64,000 nt of DNA from Methyloversatilis universalis EHg5 (lineage in GTDB: Bacteria > Pseudomonadota > Gammaproteobacteria > Burkholderiales > Rhodocyclaceae). Position numbers and translations under genes: made by a program. Shown piece after piece: positions 23,122 to 37,266 of the stretch. The stretch covers positions 2,144,557 through 2,208,556 of the forward strand of contig NZ_KB900539.1 in the NCBI RefSeq assembly GCF_000378945.1. Reading direction: 5' to 3'. Position 1 is the stretch's first letter. The number at the start of each line of letters is the position of its first letter. The notes beneath the pieces are model-generated. The model saw only the letters and a list, made by a program, of their open reading frames with translations, was not told the DNA's origin and made no database searches.

Positions 23122-24336
23122 ATGCTGAACGACACCCTGCCCGTCACGCCCCATCTGTCGCTGCTCCAACCCTATCCCTTTGAAAGACTGAAGGAACTGA
23201 CCGCCGGCGTGAGCGGACCGGCCGATCTGCCGCTGGTGCGCCTGTCGATCGGCGAGCCGCAGCATGCCACGCCGCAACTGATCAAGGACGCGCTGACCGG
23301 CGCGCTGGATGGCCTCGCGGTGTATCCGACCACCGCCGGCATCGATGCGCTGCGCGAGTGTATCGCGGCCTGGCTGCAGCGCCGCTACAGCCTGCCGGCG
23401 GTCAGCGCGGCGACCCAGGTGCTGCCGGTGAACGGTTCGCGCGAGGCGCTGTTCTCGTTCGCGCAGTGCGTGATCGACGGCAGCCGGCCGGACGCCAAGG
23501 TGCTGGCGCCCAACCCCTTCTATCAGATCTACGAAGGCGCGGCCCTGCTGGCCGGCGCGCAGATCGCCTTCTACAACCAGCTGCCGGAAGACCGCTTCGC
23601 CTGCAATTTCGACCGCATTCCGGAGGCGGACTGGAAGGGCGTGCAGCTGGTCTATGTGTGCTCGCCGGCCAATCCCTGCGGCAAGGTGATGACGCTGGAC
23701 GAATGGCACACGCTGTTCGAACTGGCCGACCGCCACAACTTCGTCATCGCCTCCGACGAGTGCTATTCGGAAATCTATTTCGACGAGGCGGCCCCGCCGC
23801 TCGGCGGCCTGCAGGCCGCGCAGGCGCTCGGCCGCAGCGCGTTCGAGCGGCTGGTGGTGTTTTCCAGCCTGTCCAAGCGCTCCAACGTGCCCGGCCTGCG
23901 CTCCGGCTTCGTCGCCGGCGACGCGCGCCTGCTCAAGCGCTTCCTGCTCTACCGCACCTACCACGGCAGCGCGATGGGGCTGGCGGTACAGCGCGCCAGC
24001 ATCGCCGCGTGGTCGGACGAGGCGCACGTGCGCGACAATCGCGACCAGTACCGCGCCAAGTTCGCGGCGGTGCAGCCGCTGATCGCCTCGGTCATGGAAT
24101 CGCCGCTGCCGGACGCCAGTTTCTACCTGTGGGCGCGCACGCCGATCGACGACGCCGAGTTCGCCCGGCGCGTGCTCGCCGAATATAATGTTGCAGTCTT
24201 GCCGGGCAGCTACCTCGCCCGCACGGCCCACGGCATCAATCCGGGGGCCGGTTTCGTCCGCATTGCGCTGGTGGCACCCGCCAGCGAGTGCATCGAGGCC
24301 GCCGAACGCATCGTGCAGTTCTGCCGCGCACTCTGA
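23122..24336 (+). CDS. dapC: succinyldiaminopimelate transaminase
   Basis: PLP-dependent class I/II aminotransferase of 404 residues that makes N-succinyl-LL-diaminopimelate for lysine and peptidoglycan. The PLP lysine lies in SSLSKRSNVPGLRSG (about residue 252). SPANPCGK and SDECYSEIYFDE are the usual cofactor contacts, and NPGAGFVRIALVAP is the C-terminal arginine region. Assignment as DapC rather than another aminotransferase rests on the length, the N-terminus and the dapD/dapE genes downstream. It is divergent from the DMT transporter. Confidence 0.93.
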   Translation: MLNDTLPVTPHLSLLQPYPFERLKELTAGVSGPADLPLVRLSIGEPQHATPQLIKDALTGALDGLAVYPTTAGIDALRECIAAWLQRRYSLPAVSAATQVLPVNGSREALFSFAQCVIDGSRPDAKVLAPNPFYQIYEGAALLAGAQIAFYNQLPEDRFACNFDRIPEADWKGVQLVYVCSPANPCGKVMTLDEWHTLFELADRHNFVIASDECYSEIYFDEAAPPLGGLQAAQALGRSAFERLVVFSSLSKRSNVPGLRSGFVAGDARLLKRFLLYRTYHGSAMGLAVQRASIAAWSDEAHVRDNRDQYRAKFAAVQPLIASVMESPLPDASFYLWARTPIDDAEFARRVLAEYNVAVLPGSYLARTAHGINPGAGFVRIALVAPASECIEAAERIVQFCRAL

Positions 24337-24384
24337 GCCGCGGCACCACGACCCTCTCACATCGAAAACTACGGGACACCCTCC

Positions 24385-25203
24385 ATGCAGGCCGCACAGC
24401 AGATCATCGAAACCGCCTTCGAAAACCGCACCCAGTACTCGCCGGACAACTTCCCGGCCGAAGTGCGCGAAGCCATTGAATACGTACTCGCCCAGCTCGA
24501 CAGCGGTGCGCTGCGCGTGGCTGAGCGCATCGACGGCCAGTGGGTCACCCACCAGTGGATCAAGAAGGCGGTGCTGCTGTCCTTCCGCATGGAAGACAAC
24601 GTGGTGATGGACGGCGCCGAAACCCGCTACTTCGACAAGGTGCCGATGAAGTTCGCCGGCTACGACGACGCGGCCTTCCGCGCCGGCGGTTTCCGTGTGG
24701 TGCCGCCGGCCACCGTGCGCCGTGGCGCCTACATCGCGAAGAACGCGGTGCTGATGCCGTCCTACGTGAACATCGGCGCCTACGTCGGTGAAGGCACCAT
24801 GGTCGACACCTGGGCCACCGTCGGTTCCTGCGCCCAGATCGGCAAGAACGTGCACCTGTCGGGCGGCGTCGGCATCGGCGGCGTGCTGGAGCCGGTGCAG
24901 GCCAACCCGACCATCATCGGCGACAACTGCTTCATCGGCGCCCGTTCGGAAGTGGTCGAAGGCGTCATCGTCGAAGACAACTGCGTGATCTCGATGGGCG
25001 TGTACATCGGCCAGAGCACCAAGATCTACGACCGCGCCACCGGCGAGGTGATGTACGGCCGCGTGCCGGAAGGTTCGGTCGTGGTGTCCGGCAACCTGCC
25101 GTCGGCTGATGGCAAGTACAGCCTGTACTGCGCCGTCATCGTCAAGCGCGTCGATGCGCAGACCCGCGCCAAGACCAGCATCAACGAACTGCTGCGCGCC
25201 TGA
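24385..25203 (+). CDS. dapD: tetrahydrodipicolinate N-succinyltransferase
   Basis: Trimeric left-handed beta-helix acyltransferase that transfers succinyl from succinyl-CoA to tetrahydrodipicolinate. The 272-residue protein has an N-terminal alpha domain and hexapeptide turns from about residue 110 ([20 protein letters not shown], then [20 protein letters not shown]). The stretch [14 protein letters not shown] is family-typical. It is 48 bases after dapC. Confidence 0.97.
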   Translation: MQAAQQIIETAFENRTQYSPDNFPAEVREAIEYVLAQLDSGALRVAERIDGQWVTHQWIKKAVLLSFRMEDNVVMDGAETRYFDKVPMKFAGYDDAAFRAGGFRVVPPATVRRGAYIAKNAVLMPSYVNIGAYVGEGTMVDTWATVGSCAQIGKNVHLSGGVGIGGVLEPVQANPTIIGDNCFIGARSEVVEGVIVEDNCVISMGVYIGQSTKIYDRATGEVMYGRVPEGSVVVSGNLPSADGKYSLYCAVIVKRVDAQTRAKTSINELLRA

Positions 25204-25251
25204 TCCCGCACAGTCCGACCCACTGAAGATGTCGCCGGCGGAGGCCCTCGC

Positions 25252-26433
25252 GTGATTCTCGACAAGCTGTTCCAGGTCATGGCGGAGAAGAACGCCTCCG
25301 ACATCTTCATTTCGGCCGGCGCGCCGATCGCGATCAAGATCCAGGGCACCACGGTGCCGATCAACCAGCGCGTGATGGATCCGGAAACGATCCAGCGCAT
25401 GGCTTATGAAATGCTCAGCGAAGAGCAGCAGCAGAAGTTCGAGAAGACGCGCGAACTGAACCTGTCCTTCGGCCGGCGCGACCTCGGCAACTTCCGGGTC
25501 AACATGTTCTGGCAGCGCGGCAGCATCGCCATGGTGGTGCGCTACATCCTGGGCGACATCCCGCCGCTGGACACCCTCGGCCTGCCGCCGGTGCTGACCG
25601 ACATGATCATGGAGAAGCGCGGCCTCATCCTGGTCGTGGGCTCCACCGGTTCCGGCAAATCGACCACGATGGCCGCGATGATCGACTATCGCAACGCCAA
25701 CAAGTCGGGCCACATCCTGACGGTCGAAGACCCGATCGAATACCTGTTCAAGCACAAGAAATCCATCGTCAATCAGCGCGAGATCGGCATGGACACCGAG
25801 GGCTGGGCGCCCGCGCTGAAGAACGCCATGCGTCAGGCGCCGGACTGCATCCTGATCGGTGAAATCCGTGATCTGGAAACCATGCAGGCGGCACTCGCCT
25901 ACGCCCAGACCGGTCACCTGTGCCTGGCGACGCTGCACGCGAACAACGCCCACCACGCGCTGAACCGCATCGTCAATTTCTTCCCGCTGGACAGCCGTCC
26001 GCTGCTTTTCCTCGACCTGTCGGTCACGCTCAAGGGCATCATTTCGCAGCGTCTGGTGCGCAAGCCGGACGGCCGCCGCATGCCGGCGGTCGAGGTGCTG
26101 CTGAACACCCGCTACATTTCCGAACTGATCGAGCGCGGCGAGGTAAACAGCGTGAAGGAGGCGATGGAGCGCAGCATGGCGCCCGGCTCGCAGACCTTCG
26201 AACAGGATCTGTTCCGTCTCTACCGCGAAGGCGAAATCACGCTGGACGAGGCGCTGTCGAATTCCGACTCGCCGACCAATCTGTCCTGGCTCATCAACAA
26301 CTCGCAGTTCGGCACGCCCGAGTCGCCCAAGCCCGATGCGCAGAGCATCGACATTCCGGACCTCGAAGCGACCGAGCCGAGCGGCGCATCCTTCGCCGAG
26401 TTTTCGCTCAATCTCGACGACAGCGGCCGCTGA
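25252..26433 (+). CDS. pilU: type IV pilus retraction ATPase PilU/PilT family
   Basis: Hexameric secretion ATPase of 393 residues for twitching motility. Walker A is GSTGSGKST at about residues 131-139, Walker B ILIGEIRDLETM, and the His box TGHLCLATLHANN. The opening LDKLFQVMAEKNASDIFISAG and the long C-terminal tail after residue 340 suit PilU better than PilT; PilU needs PilT for retraction (known in the family). Start is the GTG at 25252; no in-frame ATG fits. It sits between dapD and dapE with short gaps, so it is probably cotranscribed with lysine biosynthesis genes. Confidence 0.9.
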   Translation: MILDKLFQVMAEKNASDIFISAGAPIAIKIQGTTVPINQRVMDPETIQRMAYEMLSEEQQQKFEKTRELNLSFGRRDLGNFRVNMFWQRGSIAMVVRYILGDIPPLDTLGLPPVLTDMIMEKRGLILVVGSTGSGKSTTMAAMIDYRNANKSGHILTVEDPIEYLFKHKKSIVNQREIGMDTEGWAPALKNAMRQAPDCILIGEIRDLETMQAALAYAQTGHLCLATLHANNAHHALNRIVNFFPLDSRPLLFLDLSVTLKGIISQRLVRKPDGRRMPAVEVLLNTRYISELIERGEVNSVKEAMERSMAPGSQTFEQDLFRLYREGEITLDEALSNSDSPTNLSWLINNSQFGTPESPKPDAQSIDIPDLEATEPSGASFAEFSLNLDDSGR

Positions 26434-28534
<2,101 letters not shown>

Positions 28535-28538
<4 letters not shown>

Positions 28539-31483
28539 GCGAAGCGGAACACCCGCCCGCTGCCGGACAGGGCCGCGGTGCGGATGCCGGATCGCCGGCA
28601 CGCGCCCGCCGGCACAGCCATTCGCGGGCACTGTGGCAGGGCCTGGCGCTCGGCCTGTTCGTGCTCATGGTGTCGCTCGGTCTGGCCGCACTGTCCGGCC
28701 GCGATGACACCGCAGCAGTGCATGCCACGCTCGGTCACGAACTGGCCGAAGCGCTCGCCGACAAGCGGGCGGACGCGGTCCGGCGTGCGCTGGCCCAGGC
28801 CGCGCAGCGCGACCAGCTGATCGCGGCCTCGGTACGCGACGCCGACGGCGCACTGATCGCCGAACTGAAGGGCGCACCGCCCACCGGCAGCGAACGCCAT
28901 CTGCAGATCGACGGCAACATTCTCCACCAGGGGCGTCCGGTCGGCCTGCTGTCCGTGGTCCGTCTGCAGGACAGCGGTGGCAGCCTGCTGGTGCGCACAC
29001 TGCTGCCGGCAATCGCGCTGGCCGGCTTCTGCGTGCTGGTCGCCTGGGGCGCCGGCACCACGCTGCGACGGCGCCTGGCGCCCTCGCTGTCCGCGCTCGA
29101 AGGCGCGAGCGCGGTCATCGCCCAAGGCGGCCGGCCCAGTCTCGACCGCATCACCGACAGCCTGCTGGCACCGCTGGCACGCGCGCTGGAAAACGCCGCC
29201 TTCACGCTGTCGACCCGGCGCGACGAGGCCGCGGCACGCGAACAGCGTCTGGGCCGCATCGTGCGCGCCCACGACGAAGCCGAATGGGAATGGTGGCCGG
29301 CCTCAGGTGAAACCTGGTACAGCCCGCGCTTTCCGGAACTGCTGGGCTATACCGCGAACGACGCCTTTGAAAGCCAGTTCAAGTGGCGTGCAGCGGTGCA
29401 TCCGGACGATGCCGGCACGGTTCGTCGGGCGCGTGAACGGCTGGTGCGCGGCGATCTGCAGCGCACCGACGACCCGATACGGCTGCGCGTGCGCGACGGC
29501 ACCTACCGCTGGTTCCGGCTGCGCGCCAGCGCCGACCGCGACGCGCAGGGCGGTGCCCGCTGCGTGTCCGGCACGCTGGAAGACGTGACCCGCGAACGCA
29601 TGACGCTGGATGCGCTGCGCGAAAGCGAGGCGCGGCTGTTCCACGCGGTGCGCGGCTCCTTCGACGGCGCCTGGGACTGGGATCTGGGCGCCGGCCGCTA
29701 CTTCCTGTCACCGCGGCTCAGCGAAATCCTCGGCATTTCGCAGGCGCAGCAGCCGCAGACCCATGACGATCTGCTGGAGCGTGTTCATCCGGACGATCTG
29801 GCGCGGCTGCAGCACGCGATCGACGAACACTTCCTGCGCCGCGAATCGTTCGACATCGAATACCGCATGCGCCATGCCGACGGCCGCTACCTGTGGGTGC
29901 GCGACCGCGGCCTCGCCACCCGCAGCCCCAACGGCAAGGTGCTGCGCTTTTCCGGCTCGATCACCGACATCACCGAACGCAAACTGGCGGAAGAGGCCGT
30001 GGTCAGGCTGGCCGCCGAAAAGCAGGCGCTGCTGGACGACGTGCCGGTGGCCATCGTCTATGTGCGCGACAACCAGATCGCCGACTGCAACCGGCGCTGC
30101 GAAGAAATCTTCGGCTACCGGCAGAGCGAACTGATCGGCTGCACGATGGACCTGTTCTTCAACAGCTACCACGAACTGCCTGCGCTGCTCGAAGGGGCCG
30201 GCCGCAACGCGCCGCAGCCGCACGCGCAGGAAGCGATGCTGATGCGGCGCGACGGCAGCCCGCTGCACGCCTATGTTTCGGTACGCCAGGTCAGCACCCG
30301 GACCAGCTCACCGGAAGAAACGATCTGGATCTTTTCCGATGACACGGCACGCCGTCGCGCGCTGGATGCCGCCCGTCGCGAAGAGCACTTCTCAGCCGCA
30401 CTGGTGCGCAGCATGCCCGGCGTGTTCTTCCTGGTCGACGCGCGCGGCGCACTGCGCCGCTGGAACGAGAACCTGCAGACCGTGACAGGCCATGGATCCC
30501 CTGACCTGATCGGCAAATCCGCACTCGACCTGTTCCCGGAGGTGTTCCGCCCGCTGCTGCGGCGACAGGCCCGGCGCGCGCTCACGCATCGCGACTCCAG
30601 CTTCGAGGCCGACCTGCTGTCGGCCGGCGGCGAGCACCTGACCCACGCCTTCAGCCTGTACCGGCTGGATCTCGACGGCCTGCCCCATCTGCTCTGCACC
30701 GGGCTGGACATCCGCGCCCAGAAGGAAGCCGAGCGCAGCGTGCTGGCGATGAACCAGCGCCTGGAAACCCGAGTTCGCGAACGCACCGCCGAACTGCTGA
30801 CCGCGATGCGCGAACTGGAAAGCTTCAGCTATTCGGTGTCGCACGATCTGGCAGCACCGCTGCGTGGCATCGACGGCTTTTCGCGCATGATCGAGGAAGA
30901 CTATGCCGACCAGCTCGACGAGCGCGGTCGCGACTATCTGAATCGCATACGCGCGGGCACCCAGCGCATGCACCGGCTGATCGATGACCTGCTTGGCCTG
31001 GCCCGCATCACGCGCAATGAAATGAACCGCCAGATGGTGGATCTGAGCACCGTGGCCGGAGAGCTGTGTTCCGAACTGACCAAGTCGGAGCCGGACCGGC
31101 GGACAGAATTCCTCATCCAGCCGTCGATGCGCGTGTATGCTGACGCCAATCTGCTGCGCATCGCGCTCGACAACCTGCTGCGCAATGCCTGGAAGTTCAC
31201 CAGCCGCCACGATGGCGCACGCATCGAGATCGGTTGCTTGCAGCATGATCGAGAGCTCGTGTATTTTGTGAAGGACGACGGCGCGGGCTTTGACATGCGT
31301 TACGCAACAAAGCTCTTCGGCCCCTTCCAGCGGCTGCACTCGGTGGGCGAATTCTCTGGCAGCGGCATCGGACTGGCCATCGTGCACCGCATCGTCCAGC
31401 GGCACGGAGGCCGGATCTGGGCAGAAGCCGAAGTGGAACGCGGCGCATGCTTCTTCTTTACGCTGGAGCCCGCCGCGCAATGA
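28535..31483 (+). CDS. multi-PAS membrane sensor histidine kinase
   Basis: A 982-residue sensor kinase. Two transmembrane helices (about 32-52 and 152-172) bracket a small extracytoplasmic domain. A linker and four PAS/PAC units follow: about 250-350 and 370-480 (PAS_3 type), 495-605 and 620-740, the first two ending in DVTRER and DITERK. The phospho-accepting His is in SYSVSHDLAAPLRGIDGFS (His about 770), a HisKA type shared with phytochrome-like kinases. The ATPase has DNLLRNAWKF, DDGAGFD and GSGIGLAIV. The stimulus is unknown. It starts inside prmB (ATGA) and is followed after 27 bases by its probable response regulator. Confidence 0.92.
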
Positions 31484-31510
31484 TGCAGGCGACCTGACAG
31501 GCTGTTTTTT

Positions 31511-31960
31511 ATGGCAAGCGAACGCCCGATACTGCTGGTTGAAGACAATCCGGACGACGAAGCGCTCACGCTTCGCGCCTTTCACAAGAACCGCATCGCG
31601 AACGAAGTCGTGGTCGCCCGTGACGGAGTCGAAGCGCTCGACTACCTGTTCGGCACCGGCGCCTACGTCGGACGCGATCTGTCGGTGGCACCGGCCGTCA
31701 TCCTGCTCGACCTGAAGCTGCCGCGCGTCGATGGCCTCGAAGTGCTGCGCCGCGTCCGGGCCGACGCCCGTACCAATCTGCTGCCGGTGGTCATCCTGAC
31801 CACTTCGCGCGAACAGCAGGACATCTACGAGGCCTACCAGCTCGGCGCCAACAGCTACATCCGCAAGCCGGTGGATTTCGAGAAATTCATCTACGCGGTC
31901 GGCCAGCTTGGCCTGTACTGGCTGGTGCTGAACGAACCGGTCGATCCGCCGGGGATCTGA
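31511..31960 (+). CDS. single-domain response regulator (Rcp1 type)
   Basis: CheY-like receiver of 149 residues without an output domain. The acidic pocket is EDN (residues 11-13), the phospho-acceptor is Asp67 in ILLDLKLP, the Thr is in ILTTSREQQD and the Lys is Lys119 in IRKPVDF. The extended loop DYLFGTGAYVGRD is typical of Rcp1-like regulators that pair with phytochrome-type kinases, matching the kinase just upstream. Output is probably by protein-protein contact. Confidence 0.92.
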   Translation: MASERPILLVEDNPDDEALTLRAFHKNRIANEVVVARDGVEALDYLFGTGAYVGRDLSVAPAVILLDLKLPRVDGLEVLRRVRADARTNLLPVVILTTSREQQDIYEAYQLGANSYIRKPVDFEKFIYAVGQLGLYWLVLNEPVDPPGI

Positions 31961-32036
31961 GCGCGGTCGCCGCAGCCACGGCGCCCTGCCACAGACTGGG
32001 CCCATATTGGGCGAAGGCTCCTGCACAGCCGCCGCA

Positions 32037-32112
32037 ATCGCGGCGAGGGCGCCGCTCCCACGAAGTCGGCGACAGACTGCGGACACCTGTGGGAGCGGCG
32101 CCCCCGCCGCGA
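32037..32112. repeat. inverted pair of REP elements (REPIN)
   Basis: A reverse copy at 32037-32061 and a forward copy at 32089-32112 of the 25-base REP with head GTGGGA and stem GCGGCG/CGCCGC. They lie between the response regulator and the converging permease gene. Confidence 0.85.
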
Positions 32113-32180
32113 AAGTGCCTGCACCCCACACCGCATCCAGCAAAGCCGCCGCACTCCCGGCGACTGTTCAGCGCCGCACC

Positions 32181-33890
32181 TCAGTTCCGCCGCGAACGCG
32201 CGATCTGGCGTGACAGCGCGATCAGCGGCAGCAGACCCACCACTACGATGGCGAGTGCCGAAGTCGATGCTTCCTGCAACCTCTCGTCGCTGGCCAGCGT
32301 GTAGGCCTGGGTGGCCAGGGTGTCGAAGTTGAACGGCCGCATCACCAGCGTGGCCGGCAGTTCCTTCATCACATCGACGAATACCAGCAGCGAAGCGGTC
32401 AACAGGCTTCCGCGCAGCATGGGCCAGTGCACCCGGCGCAGCGTTTCGCCGGCCCCCAGGCCGAGGCTGCGCGCTGCTTCGTCCATGCTGGGCGTGATGC
32501 GGGCCAGACCCGAGCCGACCGACTGCAGCGAAACGGTCAGGAAGCGCGCCAGATAGGCGTACACCAGGGCCGCAATGCCGCCGGTCAGCAGCAGACCGGG
32601 ATTGTGGCCAGTCCAGTGTTCCCACAGGCCGGACAGCGCGTGATCCAGCCGGGTGACCGGAATCAGGATGCCCACCGCGATCACCGCGCCCGGTACCGCA
32701 TAGCCGAGGCCGACCGCGCCGCGCGCCAGCGCCACCAGCCGCGACCGACTCACGCGTACCGCGTAAGCCAGCAGCAGCGCCAGCGCCACCGCACACAGGC
32801 TGGTGGTGGCCGCCAGCGTGAAGCTGTTCAGCGCGAGCCCGATGAAGCGTTCGCCGAACTGCGCATCGCCTTCGGAAAACGCCCACTTCAGCAGCACGCC
32901 GGCGGGAATCAGGAAGCCGGCCGCCAGTGGCAGCAGGCAGAGCACGCTCACGCAACCGCCGGCGAACGGCGACAGCGCATGCCGGCGAGCACTGCCACCG
33001 GCGCGGCCGCTGTCGTGGAAGCGCGCGGCACCGCGGCTCAAGCGCTCCAGCAGCAGCAGCGTGGCGACGAATCCGAGCAGTACCGCAGCCAGCTGGGCGG
33101 CCGCCACCCGGTCGCCGAGCGAGAACCAGGCGCGGTAAATGCCGGTGGTGAAGGTCTGCACGCCGAAATAGCTCACCGCGCCGTAGTCGGCCAGCGTTTC
33201 CATCAGCGCCAGCGACACGCCGGCGGCGATGGCCGGACGCGCCAGCGGCAGGGTGATACGGAAGAAAGCCGACCAGGCGCCCTGCCCCAGCATGCGCGCC
33301 GCCTCGTTCAGGCCGGCCGCACGCTCGATCAGCGACTGGCGCACCAGCAGATAGACATAGGGATAGAGCACCGCGACGAACATGCAGGCGGCACCGCCGG
33401 TGCTGCGCACGTCCGGGAACCAGTAATCACCCCGCTCCCAGCCGAAGGTGTCGCGCAGCGCGGTCTGCACCGGGCCGACGAACTGCAGCAGATCGGTATA
33501 CGTATAGGCCATGACGTAGGCTGGCGTGGCCAGCGGCAGCACCATGGCCCATTCCAGCACGCGGCGGCCCGGAAATTCCCACATCACGGTAGCCCACGCG
33601 GCCGCGACGCCTATGGTCGCGGTGCCCAGCCCCACCCACAGGCAGAGCCACAGCGTGCTGGCGATGTAGTCCGGCAGCACGGTGGACGCCAGATGCGCCC
33701 AGGTATCGCCGGTGCCGCCGGCGAACAGGTTGAACAGCACCGACAGCACCGGTGCGGCGACCAGCGCAGCCAGCAGCAGCGCACTCAGGGAGAGGGGGTG
33801 AAAACGGCGGGCGAACACGTGGCGGATGGGCTTTGCCGGCCGTGCCGGCTTTCGGTTGCGGTGTGTTGTCGTGCGGAACGCTGCCCACAT
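32181..33890 (-). CDS. ferric-iron-type ABC transporter permease (FbpB/AfuB family)
   Basis: Inner-membrane permease of 569 residues with two fused BPD_transp_1 halves, about 12 helices in all. EAA-like loops are EAARMLGQGAWSAFFRITLP in the first half and EAARSLGLGAGETLRRVHWP in the second. The family moves Fe3+ (or sometimes thiamine or sulfate-like ligands). It is divergent from the ATPase gene across 86 bases containing a possible Fur site. No periplasmic binding-protein gene is present here. Confidence 0.88.
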   Translation of the reverse strand: MWAAFRTTTHRNRKPARPAKPIRHVFARRFHPLSLSALLLAALVAAPVLSVLFNLFAGGTGDTWAHLASTVLPDYIASTLWLCLWVGLGTATIGVAAAWATVMWEFPGRRVLEWAMVLPLATPAYVMAYTYTDLLQFVGPVQTALRDTFGWERGDYWFPDVRSTGGAACMFVAVLYPYVYLLVRQSLIERAAGLNEAARMLGQGAWSAFFRITLPLARPAIAAGVSLALMETLADYGAVSYFGVQTFTTGIYRAWFSLGDRVAAAQLAAVLLGFVATLLLLERLSRGAARFHDSGRAGGSARRHALSPFAGGCVSVLCLLPLAAGFLIPAGVLLKWAFSEGDAQFGERFIGLALNSFTLAATTSLCAVALALLLAYAVRVSRSRLVALARGAVGLGYAVPGAVIAVGILIPVTRLDHALSGLWEHWTGHNPGLLLTGGIAALVYAYLARFLTVSLQSVGSGLARITPSMDEAARSLGLGAGETLRRVHWPMLRGSLLTASLLVFVDVMKELPATLVMRPFNFDTLATQAYTLASDERLQEASTSALAIVVVGLLPLIALSRQIARSRRN

Positions 33891-33904
33891 GACGGCGCTG
33901 CATT

Positions 33905-33923
33905 ATAATTGAGAGCGATTATC
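33905..33923. promoter_or_regulatory. possible Fur box between permease and ATPase genes
   Basis: ATAATTGAGAGCGATTATC agrees with the 19-base Fur consensus at 11 positions, with the right half ATTATC perfect. Its AT-rich position in a short divergent intergenic region fits iron control of both genes. This is a by-eye match only. Confidence 0.4.
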
Positions 33924-33976
33924 GATCTTGATACAGATCACTGATTTGTCCTGCCGCCGCCCTCAGACTTCGGTTC

Positions 33977-35058
<1,082 letters not shown>

Positions 35059-35062
<4 letters not shown>

Positions 35063-35763
35063 TTCCCTGGCTGGAACCGGGCGACGCCTTTCCGCCGGTC
35101 ACGCAGGCGCTGGACGAGCCGAACGGCTTGCTCGCCGCCGGCCTCGAACTGACGCCGCAACGCATCCTCGACGCCTACCGGCAGGGCATTTTCCCCTGGT
35201 TCTCCGAAGGCGAGCCGGTGCTGTGGTGGAGCCCTGACCCGCGCATGGTGCTGGTGCCATCGGAAATCCGCATCACGCCGTCGATGCGGAAGGTGCTGCG
35301 CAACCGTCCATACGAAGTGCGCTGCGACACCGCCTTCGAGCAGGTGATGCAGCTGTGCGCCGAACCGCGCGACGGCCAGCGCGGTACCTGGATATCGGAA
35401 CCGATGATCGCGGCCTACTGTACGCTGCACGCGCAGGGCTGGGCGCACAGCGTCGAAACCTGGGTCGAGGGCGAACTGGTGGGCGGCCTGTACGGCATGG
35501 CCATCGGCCGCATGTTCTACGGCGAATCGATGTTCAGCCGGGTACGCGACGGATCGAAGATTGCGCTGGTGCATGTCGCGCGCTATCTTGAATCGCAGGG
35601 CGTCGAACTGATCGACTGCCAGATGAACACCGCGCATCTGGCGTCCATGGGCGGCCGTGAAATTGCGCGCAGCGAATTCTGCCGCGTGCTGTCACAGTCG
35701 GTGCTGTCGGCCCATCCGCGACGCTGGCGTCCCGACGAGATTCCGCACTACTTCAGAGACTGA
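35059..35763 (+). CDS. aat: leucyl/phenylalanyl-tRNA--protein transferase
   Basis: N-degron pathway enzyme that adds Leu or Phe from tRNA to proteins with N-terminal Arg or Lys, marking them for ClpAP. The 234-residue protein reads PNGLLAAGLELTPQRILDAY, YRQGIFPWFSEGEPVLWWSP, GQRGTWISEPMIAAY and GGLYGMAIGRMFYGESMFS, all family hallmarks. Start is the GTG at 35059 overlapping the ATPase stop, giving MIPWLEPGDAFPP. It is followed by bpt, so both N-degron transferases lie together. Confidence 0.97.
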
Positions 35764-35781
35764 ACACCGAACGCTGACGCC

Positions 35782-36531
35782 ATGGCGCTGCTCAAGGACC
35801 TGCCCTTCACCACACTGCAGTTCTATGCAACGGCGCCCTATGCCTGTTCCTATCTGCAGGGGCGTACCGCGCGTTCGCAGGTCGCCACGCCATCCAACCT
35901 GATCGATGCCCGGCTGTACAGCGATCTGGTGCGCGCCGGCTTCCGGCGCAGTGGCGTGTTCACCTACCGGCCCTACTGCGACGCCTGCCGCGCCTGCACG
36001 CCGGTGCGCCTGCCGGTGGAGCGCTTCGTGCCGTCGCGCACCCAGCGTCGTGCCGAGAAGAAGCACGAAAATCTGGTCGCGCGCGAGGCGCCGCTGTCCT
36101 TCCGCGAAGAGCATTACGCGCTGTACCAGCGTTACCAGTCCAGCCGTCACAGCGGCGGCGGCATGGACCAGGATTCGCGCGAACAGTACGCGCACTTCCT
36201 GCTGCAGAGCCATGTCGACACCCGGCTGATCGAATTCCGCGAAGGCAGCGCGCCCGACGCCCCACTGCGCATCGTGAGCATCATCGACATCCTCGACGAC
36301 GGCCTGTCGTCGGTCTACACCTATTACGACCCGGACGTCGAAGGCGCCAGCTACGGCACCTTCAACATCCTGTGGCAGGTACGCCTCGCCCGACTGCTCG
36401 GCCTGCACCATGTCTATCTCGGCTACTGGATACGCGACAGCGCCAAGATGGCCTACAAATCCCGCTTCCGCCCGCTCGAAGGCCGCATCAACAGCGCCTG
36501 GCGAGAGCTGGACGAAGACGACCTGGGCTGA
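35782..36531 (+). CDS. bpt: aspartate/glutamate leucyltransferase (Bpt)
   Basis: Transfers Leu from Leu-tRNA to N-terminal Asp or Glu, the bacterial counterpart of arginyltransferase. The 249-residue protein has the N-terminal Cys-containing region ([18 protein letters not shown]), [18 protein letters not shown], and the C-terminal GNAT-like part ([19 protein letters not shown], then [15 protein letters not shown]). It is 18 bases after aat and shares the pathway. Confidence 0.96.
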   Translation: MALLKDLPFTTLQFYATAPYACSYLQGRTARSQVATPSNLIDARLYSDLVRAGFRRSGVFTYRPYCDACRACTPVRLPVERFVPSRTQRRAEKKHENLVAREAPLSFREEHYALYQRYQSSRHSGGGMDQDSREQYAHFLLQSHVDTRLIEFREGSAPDAPLRIVSIIDILDDGLSSVYTYYDPDVEGASYGTFNILWQVRLARLLGLHHVYLGYWIRDSAKMAYKSRFRPLEGRINSAWRELDEDDLG

Positions 36532-36535
36532 ACCC

Positions 36536-36724
36536 ATCGCGGCGATGCGCCGCTCCCACCAGTACTGAGACGCCCTGCAAATTCCGTGGGAGCGGCGCCC
36601 TCGCCGCGATTCAGGCGCCTGCTCGGTAGACGGCGCCAAGTACAGGCCCTATCGCGACGGGGCGTCGCTCCCACAAAATCCGCCGCCCCCCCACCGGGCC
36701 TGATCGTGGGAGCCTCGCCGCGAT
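36536..36724. repeat. cluster of four REP elements
   Basis: REP copies alternate in orientation: reverse 36536-36559, forward 36586-36610, reverse 36651-36674, and a shortened forward copy 36706-36724 lacking part of the stem. They lie between bpt and the 3' end of the RAYT gene. Confidence 0.88.
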
Positions 36725-36769
36725 TTCGGCGCATGCTCACGAGACAGCGCAGGACGCAGGCCATACGCT

Positions 36770-37237
36770 TCACCCCGGCAGCCAGATCGCGTCCCAATGC
36801 GGATAGTCTCCAACCCGGTCCACCAGCCCTGCCCTGACAGGATTCGCCACGATGTAGCGAGCACAGTTGATCAGACTGTCCTCGTCGCGCAGCGCGTGAT
36901 CGTGGAAGCCTGCCTGCCAGAGTCGCCGGCCACAGCGGTGCGCACTGACGGACTTCATTTGTTGCATCAGCGCCTGCAGCGACAGCGAGCCGGTCAATGT
37001 CAGCAGACAATGAAGGTGATCCGGCATCAGCACATACGCCAGAAGCGCAAGCTCTCCGCGCTCGACAGCAGCGGCAAGCGTTCGGACCACGCAGCGCGCT
37101 GCGGTCAGGTCACGGAATATCGGAGCACGCCCGATCGTCGTAGTCGTGACCATATAGGTAGCGCATGTCTGAGAATGACGGCCCTTGCGCAAACGGTGGG
37201 AAGAGGGAAGACCTATCATGCAAAAAGCATAGGACAA
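36770..37237 (-). CDS. REP-associated tyrosine transposase (RAYT, Y1 family)
   Basis: A 155-residue HUH single-strand transposase of the TnpA_REP group. The HUH metal motif is in LMPDHLHCLLTL, and the catalytic Tyr is in INCARYIVANPVRAGLV. The stretch WQAGFHDHALRDED is also family-typical. Such proteins bind and cut REP sequences at their GTGG/GTAG head and are thought to have spread them. It is flanked on both sides by REP clusters, as expected of a resident RAYT. Start could be the ATG at 37237 or six codons later at 37219. Length is normal and no damage is visible. Confidence 0.92.
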   Translation of the reverse strand: MSYAFCMIGLPSSHRLRKGRHSQTCATYMVTTTTIGRAPIFRDLTAARCVVRTLAAAVERGELALLAYVLMPDHLHCLLTLTGSLSLQALMQQMKSVSAHRCGRRLWQAGFHDHALRDEDSLINCARYIVANPVRAGLVDRVGDYPHWDAIWLPG

Positions 37238-37266
37238 AGAAAGCCGGCTGAAACCGCTTCTACCTT